A stretch of DNA of 64,000 bases. Source: Cryptomeria japonica. Lineage: Eukaryota > Streptophyta > Pinopsida > Cupressales > Cupressaceae. Below the pieces are notes generated by a model, which saw only the letters and a program-made list of their open reading frames with translations, was not told where the DNA came from and did no database searches. The position numbers and the translations under genes were made by a program. Every line of letters begins with the position of its first letter. Position 1 is the stretch's first letter. Where the stretch lies: positions 695,276,083 through 695,340,082 of the forward strand of contig NC_081412.1 in NCBI RefSeq assembly GCF_030272615.1, in the 5' to 3' direction. Shown piece by piece: positions 12,425 through 23,764 of the stretch.

Positions 12425-13499
12425 TGTTAGGTCCCGAAGACAACTGAGAGGGGGGGTGAATCAGTTTTCAAATAAATTCAAATCAAAAATAACTTAACCA
12501 ACTTAATGCTTAATACTAGTAAACCAGTCCAATATGTCAGTAGACAGTTTTAACAATTAATTGCGATATCGGTAAGGATTAATGCATGAAACATAAAGAC
12601 AAAGTCATCCACAACACATAACACCAATATTTGTATGTGGAAACCTTGTAAGTGGAAAAACCATGGTGGGAAACCTTACCCACAATCAGATGATACTACT
12701 GCAGATAGTAAGTGTATACAAATGGGGTCTGCACATGCAGAAAGGCCAAGCGCCTAGAGCTCACTGCTCAATCACAAAATGGGAGTCACACTGACTCCCA
12801 TTTTGGTTAAATGGGAGTCAAAATGGTTAAATCCAATAAGAATGTACTGCTCAAAATAGCATCTTCATATGCTGAATTCAGTACCAATGTATTTCTGATT
12901 GTCTTCACAAAACCCTCCTTCAAACTTCAAATGATGTCTGCGTGTATAGCTCTTCTTATTCTAGCACATACCTTCACACAATCCTTTTTCGCATTCCTCA
13001 TTTGATCTTACAAATATGATCTTACATTTATACCATAACCAAAGACCAATTTTAGTAGGTCAGCTCTACAAGATATTACAATAAAATTAATTTACAGATC
13101 AATTAATACCTGATGCAATAACCGATTCAATATGTCGGCTTAATGTATTTACAACAATAATAAGTCATCTCCATAGCATGCCATGCTGATCTGGAAAAGA
13201 TAAACCTGTCGGTGTAACCTAAACCTTTTTGCCGGTAATAGCAAATATGCAAATGCTAATGTACCAATAAACAAAACTCCAAGACAAAGTTTCCACATGA
13301 TGTCTTCGACATAACCAAGTGTTTTCCATATCGTTCCAAGTGTTGGTGATCATTATATCTTGTCGGTGTACCAGATAGTGGTGATTGTGCATGAGTCACT
13401 TGCTTGTTGGTGAATGTTGTTGATTCTCCAAAGTGCTAGAGTTGATAAGTGTTTAGTAGGTGTTGACATCAATGACAAAACCATACCAAAATACCAACA
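12425..13499 (-). repeat. E6 5' LTR
   Basis: A 1075-bp LTR, in minus orientation, homologous throughout to the E5 LTRs. It carries the copia blocks shared by other LTRs here: GGGGTGAATCAG (a C-tract on the element strand) near 12453-12464 and the ACCATGG motif near 12661. The outer end at 13499 abuts E1. Confidence 0.88.
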
Positions 13500-13695
13500 C
13501 TTACCTTGTTGAGCATTTGGAGAGCATTCCACATCTGTCAAGAAGGAGCCCATCCTATCAAGTTGAAGAGAGGCGCTATTCAACTTCACCGAAGGCTCAA
13601 TCCAAGGGAGAGGTAAAATAGAAAGGTGAAAATAGTCTCTTGATTTTTTGATGTTTTAGTGTTTTTTATGCTTATTTCATTGTCATTTTGATAAT

Positions 13696-15871
13696 TTGAC
13701 CTTCCATCCCATTTTTCTCCTCTTCACAAATCATGGGTTTTTCTGTAAAAACCACATTGTGGCACTGTCTGACCCCAAAAAGGTAAAAATAAAGGACGTA
13801 TTTGAGGGTGAAAACCTCTCTGAGGTTCCCGAAGATGGAAGGAGTGGCATTCTCACGGTATTATATGAGGAAAAACCATCCATGTTAGTAGAGAAGACCA
13901 TCAAAACAAACATTGGTATAGAAGAGACTCCACATAACATATTCCTGGCACAATCTTTGATAGAGAGAGAAAGACCAAAATTCATAAGTTTCTTCACAGA
14001 GTGACAAATCAATTTTGCATGGTCATATACCGATATGCCTAGACTGGATCCAGGTTTAGTAATGCATCATTTGATAGTTAAACTAGGGGAAAAGCCAGTG
14101 AAACAAAAATTAAGAAAGATGCATCCACAAGTGGCATTATTAGTCAAGGCAGAGCTTGAAAAATTATTGGATGTCATACGCCCAATTGATTATCCTGAAT
14201 GGATCTCCAACTTGGTACTAGTCAGTAAGCCAGATCATAGCATCAAAATATGTACAAATTTTAGAGACATCAACAAAGCTTGTCCTAAGGATGACTTTCC
14301 ACTGCCAAATATCGACCTGATCATAGATCTCACAGCAGGTCATGCAATGCTATCTTTGATGGACAGATTCTCTGGCTACAATCAAATGAAAATCGCATCT
14401 GAGGATCAGTACAAAACAACATTTACTTGTCCCTGAGGAACTTTCTGCTAGAATGTCATGCCCTTTGGGCTAAAGAATGTAGGCGCTACATACCAACGAG
14501 CCATGACTACTATCTTTCATGATCTCATTCACGTAACTGTAGAAGATTATGTTGATGACCTCTTGGGAAAATCAATAGATAGAGATACACATTTGGACAT
14601 CCTTTCAGTCATTTTTTATCGGTTGGAGAAATACAAAGTAAGACTAAACCCCAAGAAATGTGTCTTTGGAGTAACCTTCGGGAAGCTCCTGGGATTCATT
14701 GTTTCAAAAAGAGGAATTAAAGCCAATCCAGCAAAAGTCAAAGCAATCCTAGAAATGCCACCACCAAGAAACATCAGTCAACTTTGATCTTTACAAGGAA
14801 GACTCCAGTCCATACGATAGTTCATAGCACAACTTGCAGATAAATGTCATCCTTTTCAGCACTTGCTACACAAAAACATCAAATTCAAATGGGATGATAA
14901 CTGCCAACAAGCTTTTCAAATACTCAAAGATTATCTTCTAAATCCACCAGTCTTGATGCCACCAGTCCTAGAACAAACCCTGTTACTCTACATATCAGCT
15001 ACATCAACAACACTGGGGGAAATCTTAGCACAACTAGATGTTGAGGGCAAAGAAAAGGCAGTATATTACATCAGTCGTACTTTGGTTGGTTATGAGATAA
15101 ACTACACACCAATTGAGCATGTGTGTCTCGCTATGGTTTTTGCTTCACAGAAATTATGACATTACATTCTAACTCATAAAACTAAGTTTGGTCGCAAGGA
15201 TTGATCCATTGAAATATCTTCTCAATAAGGCGACACTTACTGGCCGAATATCCAAATGGGTGATTCTCTTGAGTGAATTCGACATTGAATATGTGGACAG
15301 AAAAGAAATAAAGGGACAAGCTATCGTAGATCAGTTAGTAGATGCACCCATGATAGATGATACTCTTTTAACTTCAGAGTTTCCAAATGAATCTATCTTG
15401 ACAGTTGCACACACAAAGCCTTGGCAACTATACTTTGATGCCACATACACGTAGCATGGTGCAAGAGCTGGCATCCTCTTTATCACACCTCAAGGGGATT
15501 ACATTCCCAAATCATACCAATTGTCATTTCCCTGCACTAATAACATAGCAGAATACAAGGTATTAACAATAGGATTACAGATTGCAGTTCAGTGGAAGAT
15601 CTAGGAACTTCATGTTTTTGGGGACTCTCAACTTGTAATTCGTCAAGTAACCGATGACTACAAAGCAAAGGATGAAAAATTAATGCCTTGCAAGAAAATG
15701 GTAGATGACGTCAAGCAATATTTCATGAAGTTAACCTTTGAGCAGAATCGAGCCATAGATGCCATGGCTACTATTGTCTCACTGATCGATCTACCACATA
15801 ATGAAACTGCTATGATTTCTTGGTGGATAACCTTTGGGTTCCCTCATATGAGATCACTCCTACTGAGATGA
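13696..15871 (+). pseudogene. E1 pol pseudogene: RT, degenerate RNase H, archaeal-type RNase H
   Basis: Remnant of the reverse-transcription part of a Tat-type polyprotein. Linker at 13760-14030; RT from about 14035 with FRDINKACPKDDFPLPN, MDRFSGYNQ, VMPFGLKN and YVDD near 14545; native RNase H around 14980-15345. In the native RNase H the first catalytic Asp position reads YISATS, so that residue is lost. A second, archaeal-type RNase H follows at about 15417-15780 with FDATYT, NNIAEY, FGDSQLV and RAIDAMA, so all four acidic positions are kept. Stops occur near 14436, 14446, 14785, 14818, 15157, 15453 and 15601, with a frameshift near 15170. The order RT-RH-aRH is the usual Tat order. Confidence 0.85.
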
Positions 15872-17124
15872 TATGTGTCGTTGGTCCTGATTCCCAGTTA
15901 TACAATTCCATTTTCACATACCTTCGTAACAACACCCTTCCTCCAGACTTATCCAACAGCCAACGCCACACTTTCATTCACCAAATTTCTCGATACATCA
16001 TTTTAGCTGATATCCTATACCGTTGAGGTCTAGATGGCACTCTCCTTAGATGTTTAGAAAGGGATGAAGCTTAGATTGCATTACATGAAGTTTATGAAGG
16101 AATATGTGGTCCACATTCTAGTGGTTCTACCTTAGCCAAGAAACTCATCAGGATTGGATATTACTAACCCAATATGGAAAAAGACTCATATCAGTTTATC
16201 AAGAAATGTAAGAAATGTCAAATTCATGGAGACATTATTCATGCACCAACACAAGAACTTCAACCAATTGTGACTCCTTGGCCCTTTTGTCAGTGGGGAC
16301 TCAATCTCATCAGCAAGATTCACCCTCCTTCCTCTAATGGCCACAAATTCATTATCATTTCTGCAGAGTATTTCACAAAATGTATTGAAGTCATGTCTCT
16401 TACACAAGTCACTAGAAAATAGATTGCTACATTCATCCTCAACTATATCATTTGCGGATACAGTATTCCTCTTTCCATCATCACTAATAATGGACATCCC
16501 TTCAAGAACCAAGATGTTCATGAGCTTTGTGATCACTTCCATATTACTCATTGTTTCTCCACTCCATACTACCCCCAAGGTAATGGTCAAGCTGAGGCAT
16601 CTAATAAAACCATTCTTAAAATCCTAAAAAAGATAGTCGATGACACTGGCCGAAATTGGCATATCCAACTTAATCTCGCACTTTGGGCTTATCGCACAAG
16701 TGTTCACACACCTACAAGATCCACACCTTATTCACTTGTCTATGGCGTTGAAGCTATCTTTCCTATTGAGGTTGATTTACCATCTTTACAAGTCTCTTTG
16801 CACAACATTATCAGTGATGAAGACTACAGGGTCTCTCGCTTACAAGAACTAGAACTATTGGGTGAACGAAGACAAACTGCTTTTAATCATCTCAAGGCTC
16901 ATCAACAATAGATGAGTCATAGTTACAATCACAAGGTAAAGCCTCGCACATTTGAGGTAGGTGACATAGTTCTCAAAGAAAATCCTAAAAATCAGCAAGA
17001 CAGAGAAGAAGGGCAAGTTCAAACCAAACTGGCATGGTCCTTACATCATCACAACAGCCTATGGATCTGGTGCATATCAGCTCTCAACCATAGAGGGCAA
17101 ACCTTTGGAGGATCCTATCAATAG
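15872..17124 (+). pseudogene. E1 integrase pseudogene
   Basis: Integrase of the same polyprotein. Zinc domain around 16075-16220 (HEVYEG, CKKCQIHGD). In the core, the first catalytic position reads WGLNLIS and the second ITNNGHPF, so both Asp residues have become Asn; the Glu in PQGNGQAEASN is kept. A C-terminal region with KVKPRTFEVGDIVLK follows near 16930-16980. Several stops and small shifts are present (for example near 16024, 16072, 16420, 16910). The two Asp-to-Asn changes are G-to-A on this strand, consistent with cytosine deamination on the other strand. Confidence 0.85.
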
Positions 17125-17149
17125 CATGCACCTTCACAGGTTTTACACA

Positions 17150-17420
17150 TAACTCTTTACAGTATCCAAATTCAAAAATACAAAACAAATCAAAAAATTC
17201 AAAAATACAAAAAAAAAAAAATACAAAAAAAAAAATCATAAAAATAAAAGATCGTTACTTGGTGAAAACCTGGCAAATAGGTGCCTTGTGACACAAAAAA
17301 ATTGAAAAATCAAAAAAAGTAAACAAAAAAACATTTCATCCAATGGTGAAAACCACTTCGGTGGCACCCTGGGCAAGTACCATCATGAAAACTGGGTCAT
17401 CGACATCATGTGTAGAGACA
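17150..17420 (+). other. Post-integrase A-rich tract and GGTGAAAAC module (E1)
   Basis: An A-rich tract (17165-17260) is followed by GGTGAAAACCTGGCAAA near 17262 and a second GGTGAAAACC near 17345, then GGGCAAGTACCATCATGAAA near 17370. The same module in the same order follows the ORF of E2 at 41800-41955. It is non-coding; its role is unknown. Confidence 0.7.
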
Positions 17421-19046
17421 TTGCTCCTCTCTCCTTTGGGATTCAATCACATCCTTCACTTTGCACACACTCACAACCTATTCATCCATAATAAACTTAC
17501 CCATTCCCATCATGGCTTGTTATTGATCTACCCAAGATTGGTTAGTCATTCATAATAATCCCTCCTTTTAACCTCTTTCTGTCCATAATAAATCATCTCC
17601 TATCTATGGCTAAAGCAAATCCTATGTCTAGTGATGGGTGTGGAACTAAGAGCATCACATGTTCTGAGAAGTATGGTTTCTTCCAATTTTCTCCAATCTA
17701 TCCTCGCACAATCCACAATAAAGCAACACTTGCATTGTCAATCCGTAATAAAGTTTTGTATTCTCCGCAATAAAGTATCGGTTTCATGGATTCTATCAGT
17801 TTTAGATGAGACATAGTAGCAACAATGGGCTTCAACAAAAAAAATCTTCCAACAAACTCGAACAACATTATGATTTAGTGCTATCTATCCTTTTGTGAAA
17901 GTAAACATTGTGACCACAATCAAATAGACTTATACAAGTGACAAGAAACACTAAACTTGAGGAATGCAATGGATGTTGGTGTCGAGTCTTGGTTTTCTTT
18001 TGATTTTATCTTTTGGTGACATGTCTTTTAGCTTTTCTAGGATGTCTTTGACTAGAAATTTATCTCCAAGATGTCTTTGACTAGAAAGGCAAGGATGGGG
18101 TATTTTCACCTATTTTTTCTTTGTTGTTTGTGGATTGTCACTTAGTAATGCTATGACTTATCCAAGGATACGAGGACACTGAAAGTCTAGTATGAAATGG
18201 GGAATTCCTTGTTTGAGACTGTCTGATCTCCATGCAAACAGGTACAATGACTTTCTGGGTTGAACATATACCTCGATTGTCATAACCTATTTGCTATAAT
18301 AAAGCTCAATGATGATAATAGCACAAGAAGCTCTTTCACTTCCATATCTTCTATCTTCCATCCCCCTTTCTTGATTGACCTCCATAGTCCTTCTTGAATC
18401 CGTGTATCCTACTATCACATAACTGAGTATAATGACATGCCAAAAAAATTTGCATTTCATGTAGTTTGCACCTACATTACCACATATTCACATTTCATAC
18501 ATACATATAGATATCACAATTACATCACATCCTAGAAACAACACATGTTAACACATTATGCATTCTCATCATGTAAATAGTTATTTGCATTATCATATTC
18601 ATCTGCATTTCATGCATTTTCATTTGCATAACATTTAAAAACATAAAAGAACAAAAACATATGTTGCATTTCATCATTTACACATTTGTATCCATATCAT
18701 AAAATCATCATCATGCATCACATAGAAGCAACATCACATAGGTACACATGCATATAGCTGTTGCAAAGATGAATCATCTCATATATATATAATCATAAGT
18801 GTCATGATACAATGATGTCAAAATCATATGGCTACAATCACCCAAAGGTGTCTACATCATCATACAAAATGGTACAATACTGATACATAGGGAGTCCTCT
18901 AAGGCTATGATGAACTCCCTCCCTCGGAGCCAACTAGCCTTGACAGAGTCTGAGCCCTGGAAGGACCCACCCCAGGATCATCTCTCCTTCCCCCTCTATC
19001 TAGTAGTGGTGGATGACCCATGACCCCACTGCTAGATTTCCATCTC
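17421..19046 (+). other. E1 3' untranslated stretch, no gene
   Basis: I see no protein-like frame here. The part around 18420-18760 is low complexity, rich in CAT and ACAT words. The remainder is AT-rich unique sequence belonging to the long E1 3' region. Confidence 0.6.
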
Positions 19047-20760
19047 TTATCTCCTATCTCTCCCTCCAGTGGTCATCATCGTCTGCGATGGTCTCTGGAA
19101 GCTCCTAGCCCATTGATCTGGTGGCACCACTCCATAGTACAGGTCTTTCCAGTAGGCTATCTCCTTCGCTTCCCATAGAACATAGGCGTATCTGGCCCCT
19201 GTGTCCTCTATTACCTGCCTCCCTACCCTTAGTGCCATCTCAGCCTCTGTATAGTGTTGAATAGCCTGATCCCTCTCCTGCTCAGTGTCCCTCAGCTATC
19301 TCTTGAGCCTAGTCATATCCCTCTCTAGATCCTAGATCTCATATCCCTGTCTCTGGTAGATCTCCCTCAAGGATAGTAGCTCATCCTCCTCCTCTCTCCC
19401 CTCACCCTGTCCCTATGGCTGCTCCTGTCCCTATCCCCATCCATGTACCTATCTAGGAACCTGTGTTGTTGGCATCTGTAATGGAAATCCACCTCTACCC
19501 CTCACTACATGCACCTATCTTTCCTCTCCACCCTCTCTTCTCTGAGCTACTCTCCTCTCTATCATTGCACCCCACCTTCACCCTCGGCCTCTACCTTCAC
19601 TATCCCCACTATCATCTCCATCACCTCCACTGTCTCCCTCTATCAACTCCCCTAGATCCATCAGCCATAGAAATGGATGCTCTACCCAATTTGCAGTATA
19701 CTTTGCATCCATCCTTGCATCCTCTCCATCCGCCCATATGTCCCAAGGCATGGGAACCATCTCTAGCATCTATGTCACAACTTGATCATAAGAAAGCGAT
19801 GGCTCTAAATGCACTTGATCCCTCACTATTCGTGCATGCATCCCTGAACCCTATGGTATCCATTGTATCCTATCGAACTGCCTGCATACCCTGTCTATCA
19901 ACTACCTCTCAATAATGCATGGTGTCCTCCCTATCGGATACCTGCTCCTAAATATATATGGAAGCTCCACGACATCATCCTCCTACTCTTCACAGTCTCG
20001 GTATGACCTCCATACCACACTGTCTATCTCATCAATCACCCTGCACCAATACTCTAGCCTCCCAATCCATGGCTAAGAAATAATTATATCATACAGGTGT
20101 ACAAAAATGCATCCATGTCCCCTGCCTCTAAAGTGTATCGGACCTGTAACCTATAGCAATGTCACTCCACATCCTAATCCTGTCGATCTGTGATACACAA
20201 ATTGATGTAGCCCATAATACAAGTGTGCTAGTAGACACAACCCCCATGCAAACCTAGTGTGCTCAGTCACCAATGTCTTTAGAGTCCTCCCCCATCCCAC
20301 AGTCAACCCTTGTGTCACCCTGTCCGAACAGAGGAACCCATTAATAACTCCTACTAACACCACTGGTAGCACCAATCCTATCACTGTCATAGTGTCCCAA
20401 GCTACGTGTCCAGCCCTCATCTCTAGTCCTTGATCCTAAAAAACTCATCTTAGTGCATCCCTATCTCTGTCTCAATCATAAGGAACTAAATCCTCATCGA
20501 TCGGTATCCTTAGTATCCTGTATACATCCTCTAAGGTGATTGTCATCTCACCCATTGGCAAATGAAACGTACATGTCTCTAAGTGCCATCTCTCAGCTAA
20601 TGTAGTCAACAATCCCATGTTCACCCAAAACTCAGGCACATACATAATATATCACAATCCCATAGCCTCCACTGCAACTCTATCCTCAAATGTCAGCTCT
20701 TCTCACAAACTCTGAGTCAAAGGGAATCTCTCTCGTGACTCCAGCATCGGTAGGTCCTCC
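19047..20760 (-). pseudogene. Antisense plant-mobile-domain-like ORF in E1
   Basis: The minus strand keeps one reading phase across about 570 codons, interrupted only by stop codons. Near the start it reads LPMLESRERFPLTQSL, then WHLETCTFHLPMGEMTITLE and DVYRILRIPID, the hallmark opening of the plant mobile domain (aminotransferase-like, as in MAIN/MAIL proteins and many transposons). Later come LLAHLYYGLHQ, VVWRSYRDCEE and VCRQFDRIQWIP. The C-terminal part around 19250-19400 is charged and coiled-coil-like. About ten stops are present, many of them CAG-to-TAG. It lies antisense between integrase and the 3' LTR, as described for Grande-type Tat elements. Function is unknown. Confidence 0.8.
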
Positions 20761-20786
20761 TACAGTCAAGCAAATTAACTGTGTCA

Positions 20787-21035
20787 ATCCTAGTGGTACT
20801 CCCTATTCATCACAAAGTGTTTCTCTTTTATCCTAGTTCTTATAATCCTAGTGGTACTCCATGTTCATCACAAAGTGCTACTCTTTTATCCTAGTGCTTA
20901 TATCTATCATATGCCACTCTATCCTAGTAGTACTCCCTGTTCATCACAAAGTGCTGCTTTTTATCCTAGTGCTTATATCTATCATATGGCACTCTATCCT
21001 AGTAGCATTCCCTATTCATCACAAAGCGCTACTTT
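20787..21035. repeat. Tandem repeat, units of about 58-76 bp
   Basis: Four units start with TCCTAGTGGTACTCC-like sequence at 20789, 20847, 20923 and 20998. Each continues with TTCATCACAAAG and, in most, TTATCCTAGTGCTTATA. Further degenerate copies with TATGTTCTATCACA continue to about 21300. It lies upstream of the antisense ORF start. Confidence 0.8.
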
Positions 21036-21589
21036 TATCTTTTAGTGCACCTACTTGAGTGTATCCTCTTGAGTAGCTTATCAAATTGGAAATGTATGTT
21101 CTATCACATAATTATCAATTTCAACATAATCTAATTGGCAATGTATGTTCTATCACAAAATTGTCAATTTCTATGGTACTCCATGTTCATCACAAAGTAC
21201 CTCGCTCTATCCTATCCTAGGGCCTCTACTTGAGTGTATCCTCTTGAGTAGTTTCCTTATTGGCAACATAGGTTCTATCACAGAATTGCCAATCATAGCC
21301 TAGTTTGCTATCCTAGTCTTCCCTAGAGGACCTGTTTGAGTGTATCCTCTTAGCAACTTATCCAATTGACTGTGTATGTTTATCATAGAACTATCGATCT
21401 GACCTTGAATACATAAACATGCATTCAAGAAACAAACAAGTCTACATTTTGCAAACGCCCTACATTCGACATAGACGCGCCTAACCTACCTAGACGTGCT
21501 CGACACCAACACGGATGCGCCTTCCCATCTTTTGACCTGCTTGACATTTTTTGTGACCTACCTAATGTGCAGTTATTTCACTAACTAGC

Positions 21590-22625
21590 TATTGGTATTT
21601 TGGTATGGTTTTGTCATTGATGTCAACACGTACTAAAACTCTAGCACTTTGGAGATCCAGCAACATTCACCGGCAAGCAAGTGACTTTTGCACAGTCATC
21701 GGTATATGGTACACCGGCAAGATATAATGATCAACGACACTTGGAATGGTGTGGAAAACACTTGGTAATGTCAAAAACATCATTTTGACATCTTTTTTTG
21801 GAGAATTGGTTATTGGTATATTCACATTTGCATATTTTCTATTACCGGCAAATAAGTCCAGGGTATACACCGACAGGTTTAGCTTTTCCAGATCAGCACG
21901 ACATGCTATGGAGATGATTAATTATTGTTGTAAATACATTAAGCCGACATGTTGAATCGGTTATTGCATCGGATATTATATTTTTTGTAAAATGTTTTTT
22001 TGTAATATCTTGTAGAGTCGACCTACTAAAATTGGTCTTAGGGTATGGTATAAATGTAAGATCTTATTTGTAAGATCGAATGTGGAATGCGAAAAAGGAT
22101 TGTGTGAAGGTATATGTGAGAATAAGAAGAGCTATACACACAGACATCATTTGAAGATTGAAGGAGGATTTTTGTGAAGACAATCAGAACTACACCGGTA
22201 CTGAATCTAACATATGAAGATGTTATTTTGTGTAGTACATTCTTATTGGATTTAACCATCCAACTGTAGTCAGTGTGACTCCCATTTTGTGATCGAGCAG
22301 TGAGCTCTAGGCGCTTGGCCTTTCTGCATGTGCAGACCCCACTTATGTACACTTACTATCTGCAGTAGTATCATCTGATTGTGGGTAAGGTTTCCCACCA
22401 TGGTTTTTCCCCTTACAGGGTTTCCGCGTTATGTGTTGTGGATGACTTTGTCTTTATGTTTCATGCACTAATCTTTACCGGTATATCAATTAACTATTAA
22501 AACTGTTCACCGGCATATTGAACTTGTTTACCGGTATTAAGCATTAAGTTGGTTAAGTTGTTTTTTGTTTGAATTTATTTGACAACTGATTCACACCCCG
22601 TCTCAATTGTCTTCGGAACCTAACA
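21590..22625 (+). repeat. E5 5' LTR
   Basis: A 1036-bp LTR. The first dinucleotide is TA instead of TG, a decay change compared with the 3' LTR. It ends in CCTAACA. It lacks about 16 bp present in the 3' LTR after GGGTTTCC (near 22427), which accounts for the length difference. Confidence 0.93.
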
Positions 22626-22627
22626 AT

Positions 22628-22640
22628 TGGTATTAGAGCC
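22628..22640 (+). promoter_or_regulatory. E5 primer binding site
   Basis: TGGTATTAGAGCC, one base away from the initiator-methionine tRNA complement still intact in E6, located two bases after the LTR. Confidence 0.88.
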
Positions 22641-22681
22641 TAGTCCTCTTTTGCAGAAGTTTAACAGCTTGAGGAGATTGA

Positions 22682-23764
22682 ATGTCTACTAACTATTTTA
22701 GGAAGGACAGTCCTAAACTTGATGGAACCAACTATGGCATATGGAAGATCAGAATGGAGACACATCTAAATTGCATTGGAAAGGACATCTGGGATGTTAC
22801 AAAGAATGGTTATACTGCTCCTACTCAGAGTCAGCCCAATCCACCCAACTTGACAAAAGATGAAGAAAATGATTGCAAAGCAAGAGAAGCACTTTTGAGC
22901 GCATTATCAAATCAACAAATAATGGGACTATCAGATAGGTCTACTGCTAAAGCTATTTGGGATCATTTGGAAACATTGAATGAAGGAGATTCCACAATCA
23001 AAATTGCAAAACTTGAAAGCTTCTGGGTCAGGTATGAACATCTGAAAATGGAAGAAGATGAAAGGATTTTTGCTTTTATGGAAAGAGTAAATGAGATTGT
23101 TTTGGGTATTAAATATTGTGGAGGAAACTTACGTGAGGATGAAATTGTTTCAAAAGTTTTAAGAGGATTACCACCGGCATATAAAATGAAAGTCACTGCT
23201 ATAAATGAGTTAAGAACAATGCCTAATACATCAGTAACTAGGGATACATTGATTGGGAAACTTTCAGCTTTTGAAATTGAAGAATTTGGTCATGTTGCTA
23301 CTATAAAGATAGATTTGGCCTTTAAAGCATCAACATCATCTACTCCATCATTTGACAAATCTGATTGGAAATCCTTTTATGCAAGAGAACTTGAAGAAAG
23401 CGGGAAAGAAAATGAAGAGCTTGAAGAACTTGAAGCATTATTTGCAAGGAAAATGCCTAGAGGTCCAGTTGGAAGTAAGTATGAAGGTAAAACACCCTTT
23501 AAATGTTTTAACTGCAATAAGAATGGTCACATGGCTTCAAGATGCCCTGATAGACATGCTAGACTAAGAGAAGAAGCTAGAAGAACATACAAGCCTAACT
23601 CTGAATATCAGAGATACATATTTAAGAAGAATAAAGACAAATCTTGTTACATTGCTGATGAAGGTGTGACTAATGATTCTGATGAGGATCTAGTAGAAAA
23701 TGGATGGGTTTTTGTTGCTATAACAGAAGATCAATTGACACCTACTACTCAATCAGTAGAATAG
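22682..23764 (+). CDS. E5 gag
   Basis: An open 360-codon Gag. The start at 22682 lies about 40 bp after the primer binding site and matches the E6 start. The N-terminal half is a copia Gag (UBN2-type) region with KLDGTNYGIWKIRMETHL at residues 12-29. A Glu-rich segment lies near 240-252, and a CX2CX4HX4C zinc knuckle (CFNCNKNGHMASRC) at residues 275-288 binds RNA. It ends with UAG at 23762-23764, followed in the same phase by protease. It is the most intact retrotransposon ORF of this family in the window. Confidence 0.9.
   Translation: MSTNYFRKDSPKLDGTNYGIWKIRMETHLNCIGKDIWDVTKNGYTAPTQSQPNPPNLTKDEENDCKAREALLSALSNQQIMGLSDRSTAKAIWDHLETLNEGDSTIKIAKLESFWVRYEHLKMEEDERIFAFMERVNEIVLGIKYCGGNLREDEIVSKVLRGLPPAYKMKVTAINELRTMPNTSVTRDTLIGKLSAFEIEEFGHVATIKIDLAFKASTSSTPSFDKSDWKSFYARELEESGKENEELEELEALFARKMPRGPVGSKYEGKTPFKCFNCNKNGHMASRCPDRHARLREEARRTYKPNSEYQRYIFKKNKDKSCYIADEGVTNDSDEDLVENGWVFVAITEDQLTPTTQSVE

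Larger units (their letters stand above)
4284..13499 (-). mobile_element. E6: Ty1/copia element, minus strand, interrupted twice
   Basis: This copia element belongs to the same family as E5. It reads leftwards: 5' LTR at 12425-13499, primer binding site at 12410-12422, gag from 12368, then pol down to 4284. LTR-B interrupts gag at 7996-12226 and LTR-A interrupts the RNase H end at 4283, so the last part of pol and the 3' LTR are off the left edge. The LTR begins (minus strand) TGTTGGTATTTTGG and ends CCTAACA, as in E5. The CTTAC at 13500-13504 is the expected target duplication; its partner is not visible. The element is inserted in E1. Confidence 0.85.

Noticed and set aside
19463-19915. 150-codon plus-strand frame rich in Leu, Pro and His
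   Set aside because: It is the opposite strand of the antisense plant-mobile-domain ORF and has no features of its own.
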